64,000 bases of DNA from ZC4RG20 sp963782445 (GTDB lineage: Bacteria > Pseudomonadota > Gammaproteobacteria > Steroidobacterales > Rariloculaceae). Of the stretch, positions 17,258 to 25,475 are shown in pieces. Position numbers and translations under genes: made by a program. The notes under the pieces were generated by a model, which was not told the origin of the DNA, ran no database searches, and worked only from the letters and a program-made list of their open reading frames with translations. The stretch spans positions 3,162,001 to 3,226,000 of the forward strand of contig CAWAJM010000001.1 of NCBI GenBank assembly GCA_963782445.1. Reading direction: 5' to 3'. The stretch's first letter is position 1. Every line of letters begins with the position of its first letter.

Positions 17258-18855
17258 GCCCGCCGCTCCCGCAAGTGCTTGGGCCATATGCCGTAGCGCC
17301 CGGCCGAGATGATGCCGTTCGGATCGATGGCGTCCTTGAGCGTCTCGTGTAAGCCGTGCAGCGCGCCGTTGTTGAAATCGTAGGTCTGCATCGCACGGTC
17401 CTGGTAGTACGCGTGGATGCGGTACTCCGTCCAGCCGCGCTCGGCGCAGTCGGCGACGAGCCGCTCGAACAGTGCGCGCGTGCGCCGGTTGTCCTCGGGG
17501 TTGCGATGCGTCGGCACGGCATGAAACACGGTCATCGCGCGCGGATGGAACATGGCGCCAGCGGCCGCCGCGGGCACCATGCCCATGTCGCCGTACGCCT
17601 TGCCCGTCACATCGAGAAGCGCGAGCAGCTCCTCGCCGCGCGGCGCGATGATCGGCGAGAAGTCGAGGTGGCCTTCGCTCGGCGGGGCACCGGGCCGGAA
17701 GCGCGAGGCGAAGAGATCGAGCGTCGGAATGCCGTAACGCTGCTTGTCGGCCACGGCCTCGACCTGCTCGTCGCTGAGCGGATAGGTGTAGGACACGACC
17801 TCTTCGAACTTCGCCCCGGGCACGGCCGCGGCGAAGCGGTCTTTCGCATGCTCCCATTGGGCCGCGATGACCTTCTTCGGGCCGAAGAAGCAGAACGGCG
17901 CCGTCCAGAACGGCGCGCCGCGCCGCTCGGCATAGCGCGCCCATTCCGCATCGGAGGCGCCGCCCTTCGTGCGCAGCCGCACGAGCTCGGCATCGTCGGA
18001 GCCATTCATGATCGGGCTGCCGACCTGAGTCTCCGAAGGGACGACGTGCGAGTACATGAGACTCGTCAGGACATCGAGCATAGGCACGACGTCTTCTCGT
18101 TTCGGCGCCGAGACCACGACCTGGAGCGAGGCCTCGGGTTCCTCCATGAGCCAAAAGCCCATCTTCGTCACGATCCCGAAATTCGACTGGGAGAAAATAC
18201 CGTCGAGCCACGGTCCCATGCCGTACTTGAAAATCTGCCAGGTCTTCGCCTTCGTATTCGCGCCCATCCCCGTGCGCACGAGCTCGCCCGTGCCGAGCAC
18301 CACCTCCATGCCGCAGTGCGCGTCGAAGTGATCGCGGACGTCGGCGTCCGTCTGCCCGGCGCCGCGGTCGAGCGCATTGCCGATGAGCCCGCCCCACCCG
18401 GGCGCGGCCGTATCGATCCAGAGGCGAATCTTGTTCTGGCGCAGATACCGGTACATGTCGTAATAGCTCACGCCCGGCTCGACGAGACAGGTCTTGTCGC
18501 GCTCGCTAACGTCGAGAATCCGGTTCATGCGCTTCAAGTCGAGCACGACGCTGCCGGAATAGACGGGGGCCGAGCCGCCGTACGTCAGGTTCCGGCCCGT
18601 CGAAATCGGATACAGCGGCAGGCGGTAATCGTTAGCGATACGAACGATCGCCTGCACCTGCTCGACGGTATCGGGCGCGACGGCGGCCGAAGCGTACCGC
18701 TCCTCGGGCTCGCCCCAGAGCGGCGAGTACGCGTCGCGGTAGAGCGCGACATCGGCGTCGCTGCTGAAGACCCACTGTTCGCCGATGACGTCGGCAATTC
18801 GCCGCAGCGCCGTGCGGAAGTCCTGCTCGGTAAGGCCGGGAGGGGGTTTGGGCAT
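17254..18855 (-). CDS. FAD-binding 4-cresol dehydrogenase/vanillyl-alcohol oxidase-type flavoprotein
   Basis: The product has 533 residues. The PP-type FAD domain (LPLYPISTGRNLTYGGSAPV, LIGNALDRGAGQTD) is followed by a substrate cap and a C-terminal FAD-linked oxidase end (YYQDRAMQTYDFNNGALHGL, DPNGIISAGRYGIWP). This matches the VAO/PCMH family, including p-cresol methylhydroxylase and eugenol hydroxylase. These enzymes oxidise 4-alkylphenols by hydride transfer followed by hydration of the quinone methide. A cytochrome c gene overlaps its 3' end, which favours the dehydrogenase (PchF/EhyB) type over an oxidase. The start has GGAGAACGAAC upstream. Its substrate among 4-alkyl or 4-allyl phenols is not resolved. 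Confidence 0.9.
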   Translation of the reverse strand: MPKPPPGLTEQDFRTALRRIADVIGEQWVFSSDADVALYRDAYSPLWGEPEERYASAAVAPDTVEQVQAIVRIANDYRLPLYPISTGRNLTYGGSAPVYSGSVVLDLKRMNRILDVSERDKTCLVEPGVSYYDMYRYLRQNKIRLWIDTAAPGWGGLIGNALDRGAGQTDADVRDHFDAHCGMEVVLGTGELVRTGMGANTKAKTWQIFKYGMGPWLDGIFSQSNFGIVTKMGFWLMEEPEASLQVVVSAPKREDVVPMLDVLTSLMYSHVVPSETQVGSPIMNGSDDAELVRLRTKGGASDAEWARYAERRGAPFWTAPFCFFGPKKVIAAQWEHAKDRFAAAVPGAKFEEVVSYTYPLSDEQVEAVADKQRYGIPTLDLFASRFRPGAPPSEGHLDFSPIIAPRGEELLALLDVTGKAYGDMGMVPAAAAGAMFHPRAMTVFHAVPTHRNPEDNRRTRALFERLVADCAERGWTEYRIHAYYQDRAMQTYDFNNGALHGLHETLKDAIDPNGIISAGRYGIWPKHLRERRA

Positions 18856-18870
18856 GTTCGTTCTCCGAGA

Positions 18871-19506
18871 TCAGACGGCGTGCGCCGCTGCCGCGCTGCA
18901 GAGCGACGGCCGGCCGGTCGGAACGAGAAGCCAGGAGTAAAGCGGCTCGGGCTCGGTCTTGGCGTGCGCGCCCAAATCGATGAGCTCGACCGGCGCGGCA
19001 CGGCCGACCTGGGCCATCACGAGCGCTGCGGCCGCCCAAGGCCAGGCGCGGCCTGCGGCGTCGAGACGCTCGGCCCAATCCGGCACGGGCGGCGCACCGG
19101 CGAGGGCATGGCGCGCCCGCCCCGCCGCCGCCGGGCAATGGCGAATCCGCCAGGCGACGCCCAAGCCGTAGTCGCGCGCCAAGTACTCGATGCAGAACAG
19201 CGCGCCCGCGGTCGTCAGTCCCGCGACAGCGGCCGGAGCCCGCCGCCAGCGCGGTGCGAGCCGGTTCATGAACAGGCCGGCCACATCACCGGCGAAGGCT
19301 TCGACGGCAGCGCCGCGCCGCGCGGCCGCGCGGGCGAATGCCGTGCTCTCGTCGAGCTGCCGATCCGCGACCGCGGCGGCGGCGCCGCTCGCAAAGGCGC
19401 CCGGCTGCGCAGCGGCGCGCCGCGCGATGGCAGCACGCGACTGCGCGCCTGCGGCGAGCAGCGCGGCCGCCGTACCAGAGCGGAGAAAATCCCGGCGTGT
19501 CGTCAT
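18871..19506 (-). CDS. Tat-signal protein preceding the flavocytochrome genes
   Basis: This 211-residue protein of unknown function begins MTTRRDFLRSGTAAALLAAG, a clear Tat signal, and is Ala/Arg-rich afterwards. No cofactor motif is visible; single Cys residues occur in LFCIEYLARDYG and RIRHCPAA. The ATG at 19506 is chosen because the longer frame adds unrelated sequence. It lies 15 bases upstream of the PCMH flavoprotein gene and so probably leads the same operon. Tat export implies it folds in the cytoplasm, possibly with a partner. A chaperone, linker or accessory subunit of the flavocytochrome is possible but unproven. Confidence 0.7.
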   Translation of the reverse strand: MTTRRDFLRSGTAAALLAAGAQSRAAIARRAAAQPGAFASGAAAAVADRQLDESTAFARAAARRGAAVEAFAGDVAGLFMNRLAPRWRRAPAAVAGLTTAGALFCIEYLARDYGLGVAWRIRHCPAAAGRARHALAGAPPVPDWAERLDAAGRAWPWAAAALVMAQVGRAAPVELIDLGAHAKTEPEPLYSWLLVPTGRPSLCSAAAAHAV

Positions 19507-19697
19507 TTCGCCCTTCCTGTTGTACCGGCTCCCCGCTCGGGGCGGGCCGCCTGTCTGACTCGGACCGCCTGCGCGGCCGACGCTCGGACGAAACCCCGCC
19601 TTTAAGCTAACTCGGCCCCTGGGGGATTTGCAATCGAAGCGAGGCGGCGCGCGTCGAGACGCCGGGCGCCGCGCCGGGAGCGAGGCCGAGCACGGGT

Positions 19698-20561
19698 TCA
19701 TGGCCGGCATACCGCGTGCATTCCACTGTCCTTCGAGGCGATCACCGTGTACGACATCGGCAGCTTCCCGGCCAGCGGACCCGGCAGCGCGTATCGGTTC
19801 GGCTCGGTTTCGATCATCTGCCCGAAGCGCCGCCATTCGCAGCGCGGTGACTCGAATAGGTCGCCGATGCGCAACCCGGCGCCTATCAAGGCATTAACGA
19901 CGGAGCCGATCGGGTGTGTCCAAAGCCGATGGGCCGTGTGCTCGAAGACGCGGCCGGAAGCGGCATACGAGCCGGCCTCGTGCCACAGCTGACCCTCCTT
20001 CTGGAAGTAGGGCTGTCGCACGACCAGCGCCGTCTGCGTCGGATCGTCCTCGAGCACGTCCGCAAACGGATGCACTTCGTCCATGTACAATTTGCCTTGC
20101 GCGCTCAGAAGACCGGCGACGACGGCCGCCCAACGGTCGATGTCCGGCAGCCAGCAAATGGAGCCGACCGAGACGAACACGATGTCGAACGCGCCCTGCA
20201 CAACGTCGCGTGCAGCGTAAACGTTGGCACAGATGAATCGCGCGGGCAGACACAGCTCGGTGGAGACTTGCCGCGCCCGCTCGATCGCCGGCTCCGAGAA
20301 GTCGATGCCCGTGACCTCTGCGCCGAGCCTGGCCCACGACAGCGTCTCCATGCCCATGTGGCACTGCAGGTGGATGAGCTTCCTGCCGGCGACGTCGCCC
20401 ATGCGCTGCACGTGCTCGGCATCGAGACAGACTCCGCCCTGCGCGAGTGCGTGCCGATGGCGGCGGTACATCGGCGACTCGAAATGCGCAGGTACGCGCT
20501 CGTCCCAGTTGAGACGGTTTATTCGAAAGTCTTCTTCGTGGGACGCGTGTGCGCTTGTCAT
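19698..20561 (-). CDS. Class I SAM-dependent methyltransferase
   Basis: The product has about 287 residues. The SAM-binding core includes LIHLQCHMGMETLSWARLG (motif I), VTGIDFSEPAIERAR (acidic residue for ribose), FDIVFVSVGSICWLPD (motif IV region) and AVVAGLLSAQGKLYMDE. The acceptor is not predictable. The start at 20561 (MTSAHASHEEDF) is chosen because the fold begins soon after and GGAG lies 11 bases upstream. In-frame ATGs at 20585 and further up give longer N-termini without homology. It is divergent from the small Cys-rich protein gene at 20679. Confidence 0.82.
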   Translation of the reverse strand: MTSAHASHEEDFRINRLNWDERVPAHFESPMYRRHRHALAQGGVCLDAEHVQRMGDVAGRKLIHLQCHMGMETLSWARLGAEVTGIDFSEPAIERARQVSTELCLPARFICANVYAARDVVQGAFDIVFVSVGSICWLPDIDRWAAVVAGLLSAQGKLYMDEVHPFADVLEDDPTQTALVVRQPYFQKEGQLWHEAGSYAASGRVFEHTAHRLWTHPIGSVVNALIGAGLRIGDLFESPRCEWRRFGQMIETEPNRYALPGPLAGKLPMSYTVIASKDSGMHAVCRP

Positions 20562-20584
20562 CGTGCCTGCGGCTCCGCGCGCCA

Positions 20585-20614
20585 TTGTCGCATCGTAGCT
20601 GCCCTGTGCTATAT
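20585..20614 (+). promoter_or_regulatory. Candidate sigma-70 promoter for the small Cys-rich protein
   Basis: TTGTCG (20585-20590) and CTATAT (20609-20614) are separated by 18 bases, with a TGTG just upstream of the -10. Transcription would start near 20622, about 57 bases before the ATG at 20679. The match is by eye only. Confidence 0.35.
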
Positions 20615-20678
20615 ATGTCGCATCGCCCCCGCGGGCCGCCATCGGCGCTTCGGCGCCGGACGCCACAGGAGCAGCCCA

Positions 20679-20915
20679 ATGCAGCCTACGCCGATTATCG
20701 CAACGCGGCCGCTCTTGCTGTCCTTACTGGCCTTGTGCACGGAATCGGGCTGCACGCTGGGCTCGCCGCCCGTCAAGTACCCGCCTGCCAAGATCTACGT
20801 GGGCACGGAAACGATCAGCGTTCCGCCCGGTGAAACCGACCGCTACGTCTGCCGCAAGGGCCTGATGGTCTGCAATGCTTACGGGGGAAGCGACTTCAGG
20901 TGCCACTGCGAATGA
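20679..20915 (+). CDS. Small exported Cys-rich protein
   Basis: This 78-residue protein has an N-terminal hydrophobic signal (RPLLLSLLALC) and a possible lipoprotein-type cysteine in ESGCTLGS, although position -3 is not the usual Leu. The mature part is YPPAKIYVGTETISVPPGE followed by four Cys in YVCRKGLMVCNAYGGSDFRCHCE. An AGGAG lies 7 bases before the ATG. The Cys spacing suggests two disulfides in the periplasm. No family is recognised. The 3' end overlaps the convergent phosphotransferase gene by 20 bases. Confidence 0.65.
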   Translation: MQPTPIIATRPLLLSLLALCTESGCTLGSPPVKYPPAKIYVGTETISVPPGETDRYVCRKGLMVCNAYGGSDFRCHCE

Positions 20916-21696
20916 GCGGGCGGCGCCGCAGGCGTACGATCGGCTCGTAGACCGATAAGGCGGCTTCGAGCACGTCGTTGCCGTCGAAGTCGAACACCAG
21001 GTAGCGAAAGTCATGGTGCCGGTCCGCCCAGGCAGCCCCTTCGTAATCGAAGACGCCGCACACCTCCTCGGTTCGCGGGTCTACGGCCAGGTTGTGCAGA
21101 CCGAGGTCGCCGTGGACCAAGACGCGGTCGACCTCGGCGACGTGCACGCGCTCGTAGGCTGCCATGACGGCCCTGGCATCGGCGGCTAGTCGGGCATCGT
21201 CGACGACGGTTTCGATCCGCTCCGCGACCCATTCGGCCGACTCTGGCCACGACGGCCGCGCGGGGAGCCAGCCTGCGGCGTCCGGCGCCCTGATCCGGCA
21301 GTGCTGCTCGGCCAGGATCGCGCCGACGGCCGCGCCGATGCGCGCTCCGAAGCCGTCCCGATCGCGGACGGCGACATACAGGCCCCACGGATCGTCGGTG
21401 CCCGGTACGATCGCCCGCGCGTCGAGGTCACCGTCCGCGCTCTCGACGAGAATCCTCGGCACCCGGAACCCGCACCGGGCAGCGATGAGGCGCAGGACGC
21501 TCCGCTCGGGCTCGAGGCGGGCGCGTCCGCGCGCCGAGGCTGCGAACCACGCGAGCCGCCGCTCCTCGGGAAGGCGAACGAGCCATCGCTCCTCCCGGGC
21601 CTCGAGGGTCAGCGCGGCCGGCTGCGGCCCGAACCCGCATGCGGCAAGCGCAGCGCGCGCGACGGCCGGAGTCAGCGTTTCGTATGGCACGCGCAT
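20896..21696 (-). CDS. Aminoglycoside phosphotransferase-family kinase
   Basis: This 266-residue APH/choline-kinase-like protein carries the catalytic Brenner loop VLVHGDLGLHNLAVD and the metal-binding VFDYEGAAWADRHHD. It should transfer phosphate from ATP to a small hydroxylated substrate. Environmental members of this family are seldom true antibiotic-resistance enzymes, and nothing here indicates which substrate is used. The ATG at 21696 (MRVPYETLTP) is the first Met before recognisable sequence. The open frame further upstream is antisense to the MmgE/PrpD gene. The two genes are divergent across about 170 bases. Confidence 0.8.
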   Translation of the reverse strand: MRVPYETLTPAVARAALAACGFGPQPAALTLEAREERWLVRLPEERRLAWFAASARGRARLEPERSVLRLIAARCGFRVPRILVESADGDLDARAIVPGTDDPWGLYVAVRDRDGFGARIGAAVGAILAEQHCRIRAPDAAGWLPARPSWPESAEWVAERIETVVDDARLAADARAVMAAYERVHVAEVDRVLVHGDLGLHNLAVDPRTEEVCGVFDYEGAAWADRHHDFRYLVFDFDGNDVLEAALSVYEPIVRLRRRPLIRSGT

Positions 21697-21867
21697 GGCC
21701 CGGAAGTGGGAGACCGTCGCAGCTTGCGCGACAGGCGGCCGCCATGCAATCCGCGCCCGCGCATTGCGATCGAGCGCCCCCGCGGGCATGATCAGCCCGG
21801 ATTCGGCGGCACGAACGACAAGACCTGGTGCCGCTCGACCCTTCACGAGAACGATAGGGAGAATACA

Positions 21868-23235
21868 TTGGGGGAGACGATCGAGCCGGGCTCGTATACA
21901 GCAGCGCTCGCCGGATACGTGGCGGAGAGCGGTTTCGAGGCCGTTCCAGCCGACGTTCGCCGCGAGGCGAAGCGCGCGATCCTGAATTATCTCGGCTGTG
22001 CGCTCGGCGGGTGCCGCGAGCCGGCCGTCGACATCGCCGTCGAGGTGCTCGCGCCCTACAGCGGCAAGCCGGCGAGCGGACTGCTCGGGCGCGCGGAACG
22101 CTTTGACGCGCTCAACGCCGCGCTCCTGAACGGCATCGCCTCGCACGTTCACGAGTACGACGACACGACGCCGAAGAACTATATCCATCCGAGCCCGCCG
22201 GTCGCCTCCGCGCTCTTCGCCCACGCCGGCGCGCAAAGCGTTTCGGGCCGCGATTTCGTGCATGCCTTCGTGCTCGGCTTCGAAGCCGAATCGAGAATCG
22301 GCAACGCCGTGTATCCCGCGCACTACGAGGCGGGCTGGCACATCACATCGACCGCGGGCGTGTTCGGCGCCGCCGCCGCGATCGGCCGGCTCCTCGGGCT
22401 CACGAAACAGCAACTCGTCTGGGCCTTGGGCCTCGCCGCCACGCAGGCCGCCGGCATCCGCGAGATGTTCGGTTCGATGGCCAAGTCGTTTCAGCCCGGC
22501 CGCGCGGCCCAGAACGGCTACACGGCCGCCCTGTTCGCCCAGGCCAGTTTCACGGCCGGCGAGCGTGCGCTCGAAGGTCCGCGCGGCTTCGCGGCCGTGA
22601 CGGCGGCCCAGTACGACCTCGATCGCGTCACGGCCGGCCTCGGCACGGATTTCAGTCTTCGGGACAATGCGTATAAGCCCTACGCCTGCGGCCTCGTCGT
22701 GCACCCGACCATCGACGGCTGCAGCCGGCTGCGCGCGCGCCACGGGCTCGATCCGGCCGCGGTCACGGCCGTACGGCTCGCGGTCGCGCCCCTCGTGCTC
22801 GATTTGTGCAACCACAAGGATCTGCGGCGGTCGCTGCAGTCCAAATACTCGATCTATCATGCGGCGGCCATCGGGCTCGCGCGGGGCAAGGGCGGACTCG
22901 ACGAATTCACGGACGCAGCCGTGCGCGACCCGGTGCTCGAGCGGCTGCGCGGCCTGACCACGGCCACGGCGGATCCGGCGGTCACTGAGGACCAGGTCGG
23001 CATCGAGGTCGAGCTCGCCGACGGTACCGTGCTGCGCGAGTTTGTCGAGCAGTCGCTCGGCAACGTCCACCGGCCGCTCAGCGACGCGCAGCTCGAGGAG
23101 AAATTTCGCGATCAGGCCGTGCGGGCCTTGCCGGCCGAGCGCGTGGAAAAAGTCATCGCCGCATGCTGGGGTATCGACGAGCTTGCCGACGTGCGCGAGC
23201 TCGTCGAGCTCGCGCGCCCGGAGCGCAGCGCGTAA
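21868..23235 (+). CDS. MmgE/PrpD family protein
   Basis: This 455-residue protein belongs to the 2-methylcitrate dehydratase/cis-aconitate decarboxylase superfamily. Family segments are AILNYLGCALGG, HVHEYDDTTP, GWHITSTAGVFGAAAAIGRL, FGSMAKSFQPGRAAQNG and KPYACGLVVHP. Members dehydrate or decarboxylate tricarboxylic acids, and this one lacks prpB/prpC neighbours, so propionate catabolism is not supported. The start is taken as TTG 21868, preceded by AGGGAG at the right distance. No ATG lies between it and the conserved region. The likely substrate is a hydroxy-tricarboxylate, but this is inference from the family. Confidence 0.87.
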   Translation: MGETIEPGSYTAALAGYVAESGFEAVPADVRREAKRAILNYLGCALGGCREPAVDIAVEVLAPYSGKPASGLLGRAERFDALNAALLNGIASHVHEYDDTTPKNYIHPSPPVASALFAHAGAQSVSGRDFVHAFVLGFEAESRIGNAVYPAHYEAGWHITSTAGVFGAAAAIGRLLGLTKQQLVWALGLAATQAAGIREMFGSMAKSFQPGRAAQNGYTAALFAQASFTAGERALEGPRGFAAVTAAQYDLDRVTAGLGTDFSLRDNAYKPYACGLVVHPTIDGCSRLRARHGLDPAAVTAVRLAVAPLVLDLCNHKDLRRSLQSKYSIYHAAAIGLARGKGGLDEFTDAAVRDPVLERLRGLTTATADPAVTEDQVGIEVELADGTVLREFVEQSLGNVHRPLSDAQLEEKFRDQAVRALPAERVEKVIAACWGIDELADVRELVELARPERSA

Positions 23236-23412
23236 AAACACCGCTCGGCGCCCTTGCGTTGCGCGCGCTCGGCGGCGGCCCCTCCTGGGGGGCGGCCGCC
23301 AAGCGCCGCCCGCATCGTCTCGATGGCCGCGCGACCGTCGGCCCGTCGTCGAGCTTCCGCAACGGGTAAGTCTGGCCCGATGCTCGCGATGCGCGATGGG
23401 GTGATTGCCGCC

Positions 23413-23712
23413 CTACTTCCTGCCGTCCCGCCATCCGGCCGGCTTCTCGCCCTTGGCAATGACGATCGCGACGAATATCACCGTGAGCATCACGAGGTAG
23501 ATTGCCAGGCCTTGGCCCCGCAGGTGCAGGTAGAAGTCGCCGAGCACGAACAGCGCGATAAAACCGATCAAGACGGCCCAGCCCTGCCAACATACGGGAA
23601 GCCCCCAGCCCCAGCCGAAGACCTTGATCGGGAACCAGTAGTCTTGTCCTTCCCGCGGGCTGGAGTCGGGGCCATCGTGGGACGTGCGTTGCTTCTTGTG
23701 CCGATCGGCCAT
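23413..23712 (-). CDS. Small two-helix membrane protein
   Basis: This is a 99-residue protein of unknown function. A polar N-terminus is followed by WFPIKVFGWGWGLPVCWQGW, then two adjacent transmembrane helices (AVLIGFIALFVLGDFYL and LAIYLVMLTVIFVAIVIA) and a charged KGEKPAGWRDGRK tail. The Trp/Gly-rich KVFGWGWG segment is typical of a small conserved inner-membrane family. Its ATG directly abuts the stop of the SDR gene (TGAATG), so the two are almost certainly translated from one mRNA. Confidence 0.72.
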   Translation of the reverse strand: MADRHKKQRTSHDGPDSSPREGQDYWFPIKVFGWGWGLPVCWQGWAVLIGFIALFVLGDFYLHLRGQGLAIYLVMLTVIFVAIVIAKGEKPAGWRDGRK

Positions 23713-24585
23713 TCAGCCACCCGGCTCCGACGGTGCGCGCCGTGATCGAGTCGCCGTCGGGCCGTCGCCACGGGCCCTCTCGCTTTCGACGGCCGGCGCC
23801 GCCGCCGAGCCCGCCAGCAGGCCGCCGTCGATATTGAGCTCCGCCCCGGTCATATAGGGCGCCTCGTCCGAGGCGAGCAGCAACGCGAGCGCAGCGACCT
23901 CCTCCGGCGCACCGAATCTGCGCGCGGGCGTCTCCCGAACGAACTCGCGCATCCTCGCCTCGCGTTCAGGGCCCCGGCCCAGCATCGGCTCCCACATCGG
24001 CGTGAGTATAGCTGCCGGATAAATCGAGTTGCAGCGAATGGCGAGGCCCTGTTCCGCACAATACAGCGCCACGGACTTGGTGTGGTTCCTGACCGCCGCC
24101 TTCGAGGCCGCATAGGCGGCGGCACCGGGGACGCCGACGAGACCCGATCGGGACGAGATGTTGACGATTGCACCGCTTCCGCGTCGGCGCATAGACCGGA
24201 TGGCATACTTACATCCCAGGAACACGCCGTCGAGGTTCGTTCGGTGCACGTGCCGCCAGTCTTCGAGACGGGCGTGCTCCGGATCGTGCGGGACGGGTCC
24301 ACTCTCGAGCCCCGTAATGCCGGCGTTATTGACGAGGATGTCCAGGCGGCCCTGCGTCTCCAAGATCTTCGCCGTCACGCGCTGCCATTCGGCTTCCTCG
24401 CGGACGTCGAGGTGAAGATACGCGCCGTTGCCGGCGAGCGAGCCGGCAACGCCCGCGCCGAGGTCGTCGTCGATGTCGCTCACCCAGACGAACGCACCTT
24501 GCTCGGCAAAGCTGCGCGCGATGGCCGCGCCGATGCCCCGCGCGGCACCCGTAACCAAAGCGACTTTCCCCGCGAGGCGGGCCAT
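23713..24585 (-). CDS. SDR family NAD(P)-dependent oxidoreductase
   Basis: This 290-residue classical short-chain dehydrogenase has the cofactor motif TGAARGIG at about 12-19, NNAGI near 86-90 and the catalytic Ser-144/145, Tyr-158 and Lys-162 (YAASK). An Asp after the second strand (SDIDDDLG) favours NAD(H). The start at 24585 (MARLAGKVAL) is chosen over 24657 because the Rossmann fold begins there. The product should oxidise or reduce a hydroxy/keto group of a small molecule. A small membrane protein gene is fused head-to-tail downstream (TGAATG), which is unusual for an SDR. Confidence 0.9.
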   Translation of the reverse strand: MARLAGKVALVTGAARGIGAAIARSFAEQGAFVWVSDIDDDLGAGVAGSLAGNGAYLHLDVREEAEWQRVTAKILETQGRLDILVNNAGITGLESGPVPHDPEHARLEDWRHVHRTNLDGVFLGCKYAIRSMRRRGSGAIVNISSRSGLVGVPGAAAYAASKAAVRNHTKSVALYCAEQGLAIRCNSIYPAAILTPMWEPMLGRGPEREARMREFVRETPARRFGAPEEVAALALLLASDEAPYMTGAELNIDGGLLAGSAAAPAVESERARGDGPTATRSRRAPSEPGG

Positions 24586-24796
24586 CGTGCGACTCCACTG
24601 CCGGCCAAAGAGCACGATAGCACTACTCGGCCGCCGGGCGTCGCCGGTTCGCTGCAAACTCGCTCGCGACCGTATTGTCCGAGGCGGGCCGCCACCCTCT
24701 CGTCCCGTTCCCGCCTACGTAGCATTACGACTGCCGACTACACCTTGTTTCACGGATCTTCTCGCTCGACTCGAAACGAACTCTTTGGAGCAGAAG

Positions 24797-25471
24797 ATGA
24801 AGATAACAACGAGCAGAACCCGTCGGCTATGGGTCCTCCTCGCGATGTCGATGCCGCTCGCCGTCATGGCTCAGGACAGGGATCGCGACAGGGCGCAGGA
24901 CCGCACGCAGGACCAGACCGCGATTCGCGATCAGGCCGCCGATCGTGCCGCCGATCAAGATCGGATTGCGGACCGGGACCGCGCCCAGGATCGCGACCGA
25001 ACCGCGGATCAGGACCGTGACCGGGACCAGACACGCGATCAGGACCGGACGCAGGACCGCACCCAAGACCGCAGTCAGGACCGGGATGCGACGCATGAAC
25101 CGCTGTACGTTCGGGATCGCGAACAGTTGCGCAACCGGGATATCTATGGCGCCCAGCTCATGACTCGCAAGGAGCTCAGCGCCTATCGCAGCAAGCTCGC
25201 CACCAAGAACACGGTGCGCGAGTGGGCCCAGTTTCGCGCTCAGCACCAGACGCAGATGATGGCGCGGGCCCGTGAGCGCGGCGTGCAATTGCCGGCTCCG
25301 GTCTACGGCCAGCAGCTCATGACCCATCAGGAGCGCGAGCAGCTGCAAACCCGGCTGCAGAACGCCGCCACGGAGCAGGAGCGCGAACGCATTCGGGCGG
25401 AGCACCGCAACCAAATGCAGGAGCGGGCGCGCGAGTATCAGATTCCCCTGACCGATCTCGGGAAAGGCTGA
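24797..25471 (+). CDS. Exported Asp/Arg/Gln repeat protein with duplicated C-terminal module
   Basis: This 224-residue protein has a signal peptide cut after MAQ near residue 26. Residues ~27-98 are a low-complexity run of DRDxxxD and QDRTQDRx repeats. The C-terminal half holds two copies of a ~50-residue helical module: IYGAQLMTRKELSAYRSKL ... MMARARERGVQLP and VYGQQLMTHQEREQLQTRL ... MQERAREYQIPL. The YGxQLMTxxE module occurs in other small periplasmic proteobacterial proteins, and its function is unknown. GGAG lies 9 bases before the ATG. Its stop is 4 bases before the next gene, so they are co-transcribed. Confidence 0.75.
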   Translation: MKITTSRTRRLWVLLAMSMPLAVMAQDRDRDRAQDRTQDQTAIRDQAADRAADQDRIADRDRAQDRDRTADQDRDRDQTRDQDRTQDRTQDRSQDRDATHEPLYVRDREQLRNRDIYGAQLMTRKELSAYRSKLATKNTVREWAQFRAQHQTQMMARARERGVQLPAPVYGQQLMTHQEREQLQTRLQNAATEQERERIRAEHRNQMQERAREYQIPLTDLGKG

Positions 25472-25475
25472 TTGA

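Noticed and set aside
17356..19605. A 749-codon open frame antisense to the flavocytochrome operon
   Set aside because: It spans three clear genes on the other strand and shows no domain or ribosome-binding site.
20896..21696. Antibiotic-resistance gene (aminoglycoside phosphotransferase)
   Set aside because: The APH fold is clear, but no match to a specific resistance enzyme can be claimed and the setting is metabolic, not mobile.
21868..23235. Propionate (methylcitrate) catabolism gene prpD
   Set aside because: prpB, prpC and prpR are absent, and the MmgE/PrpD family has several activities.
20896..23241. A 781-codon open frame on the minus strand
   Set aside because: Only its last 267 codons encode a recognisable phosphotransferase. 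The rest is antisense to the MmgE/PrpD gene and is kept open by the high G+C content.
24740..24757. Half of a parS-like site (TGTTTCACG) near 24747
   Set aside because: The second half (TGAAACA) is missing, so it is not a parS site for the ParB encoded at 44586.
24797..25090. CRISPR-like array because of short direct repeats
   Set aside because: The repeats are irregular codon-level repeats (GAC/CGC/CAG) inside a coding frame with no constant spacers.
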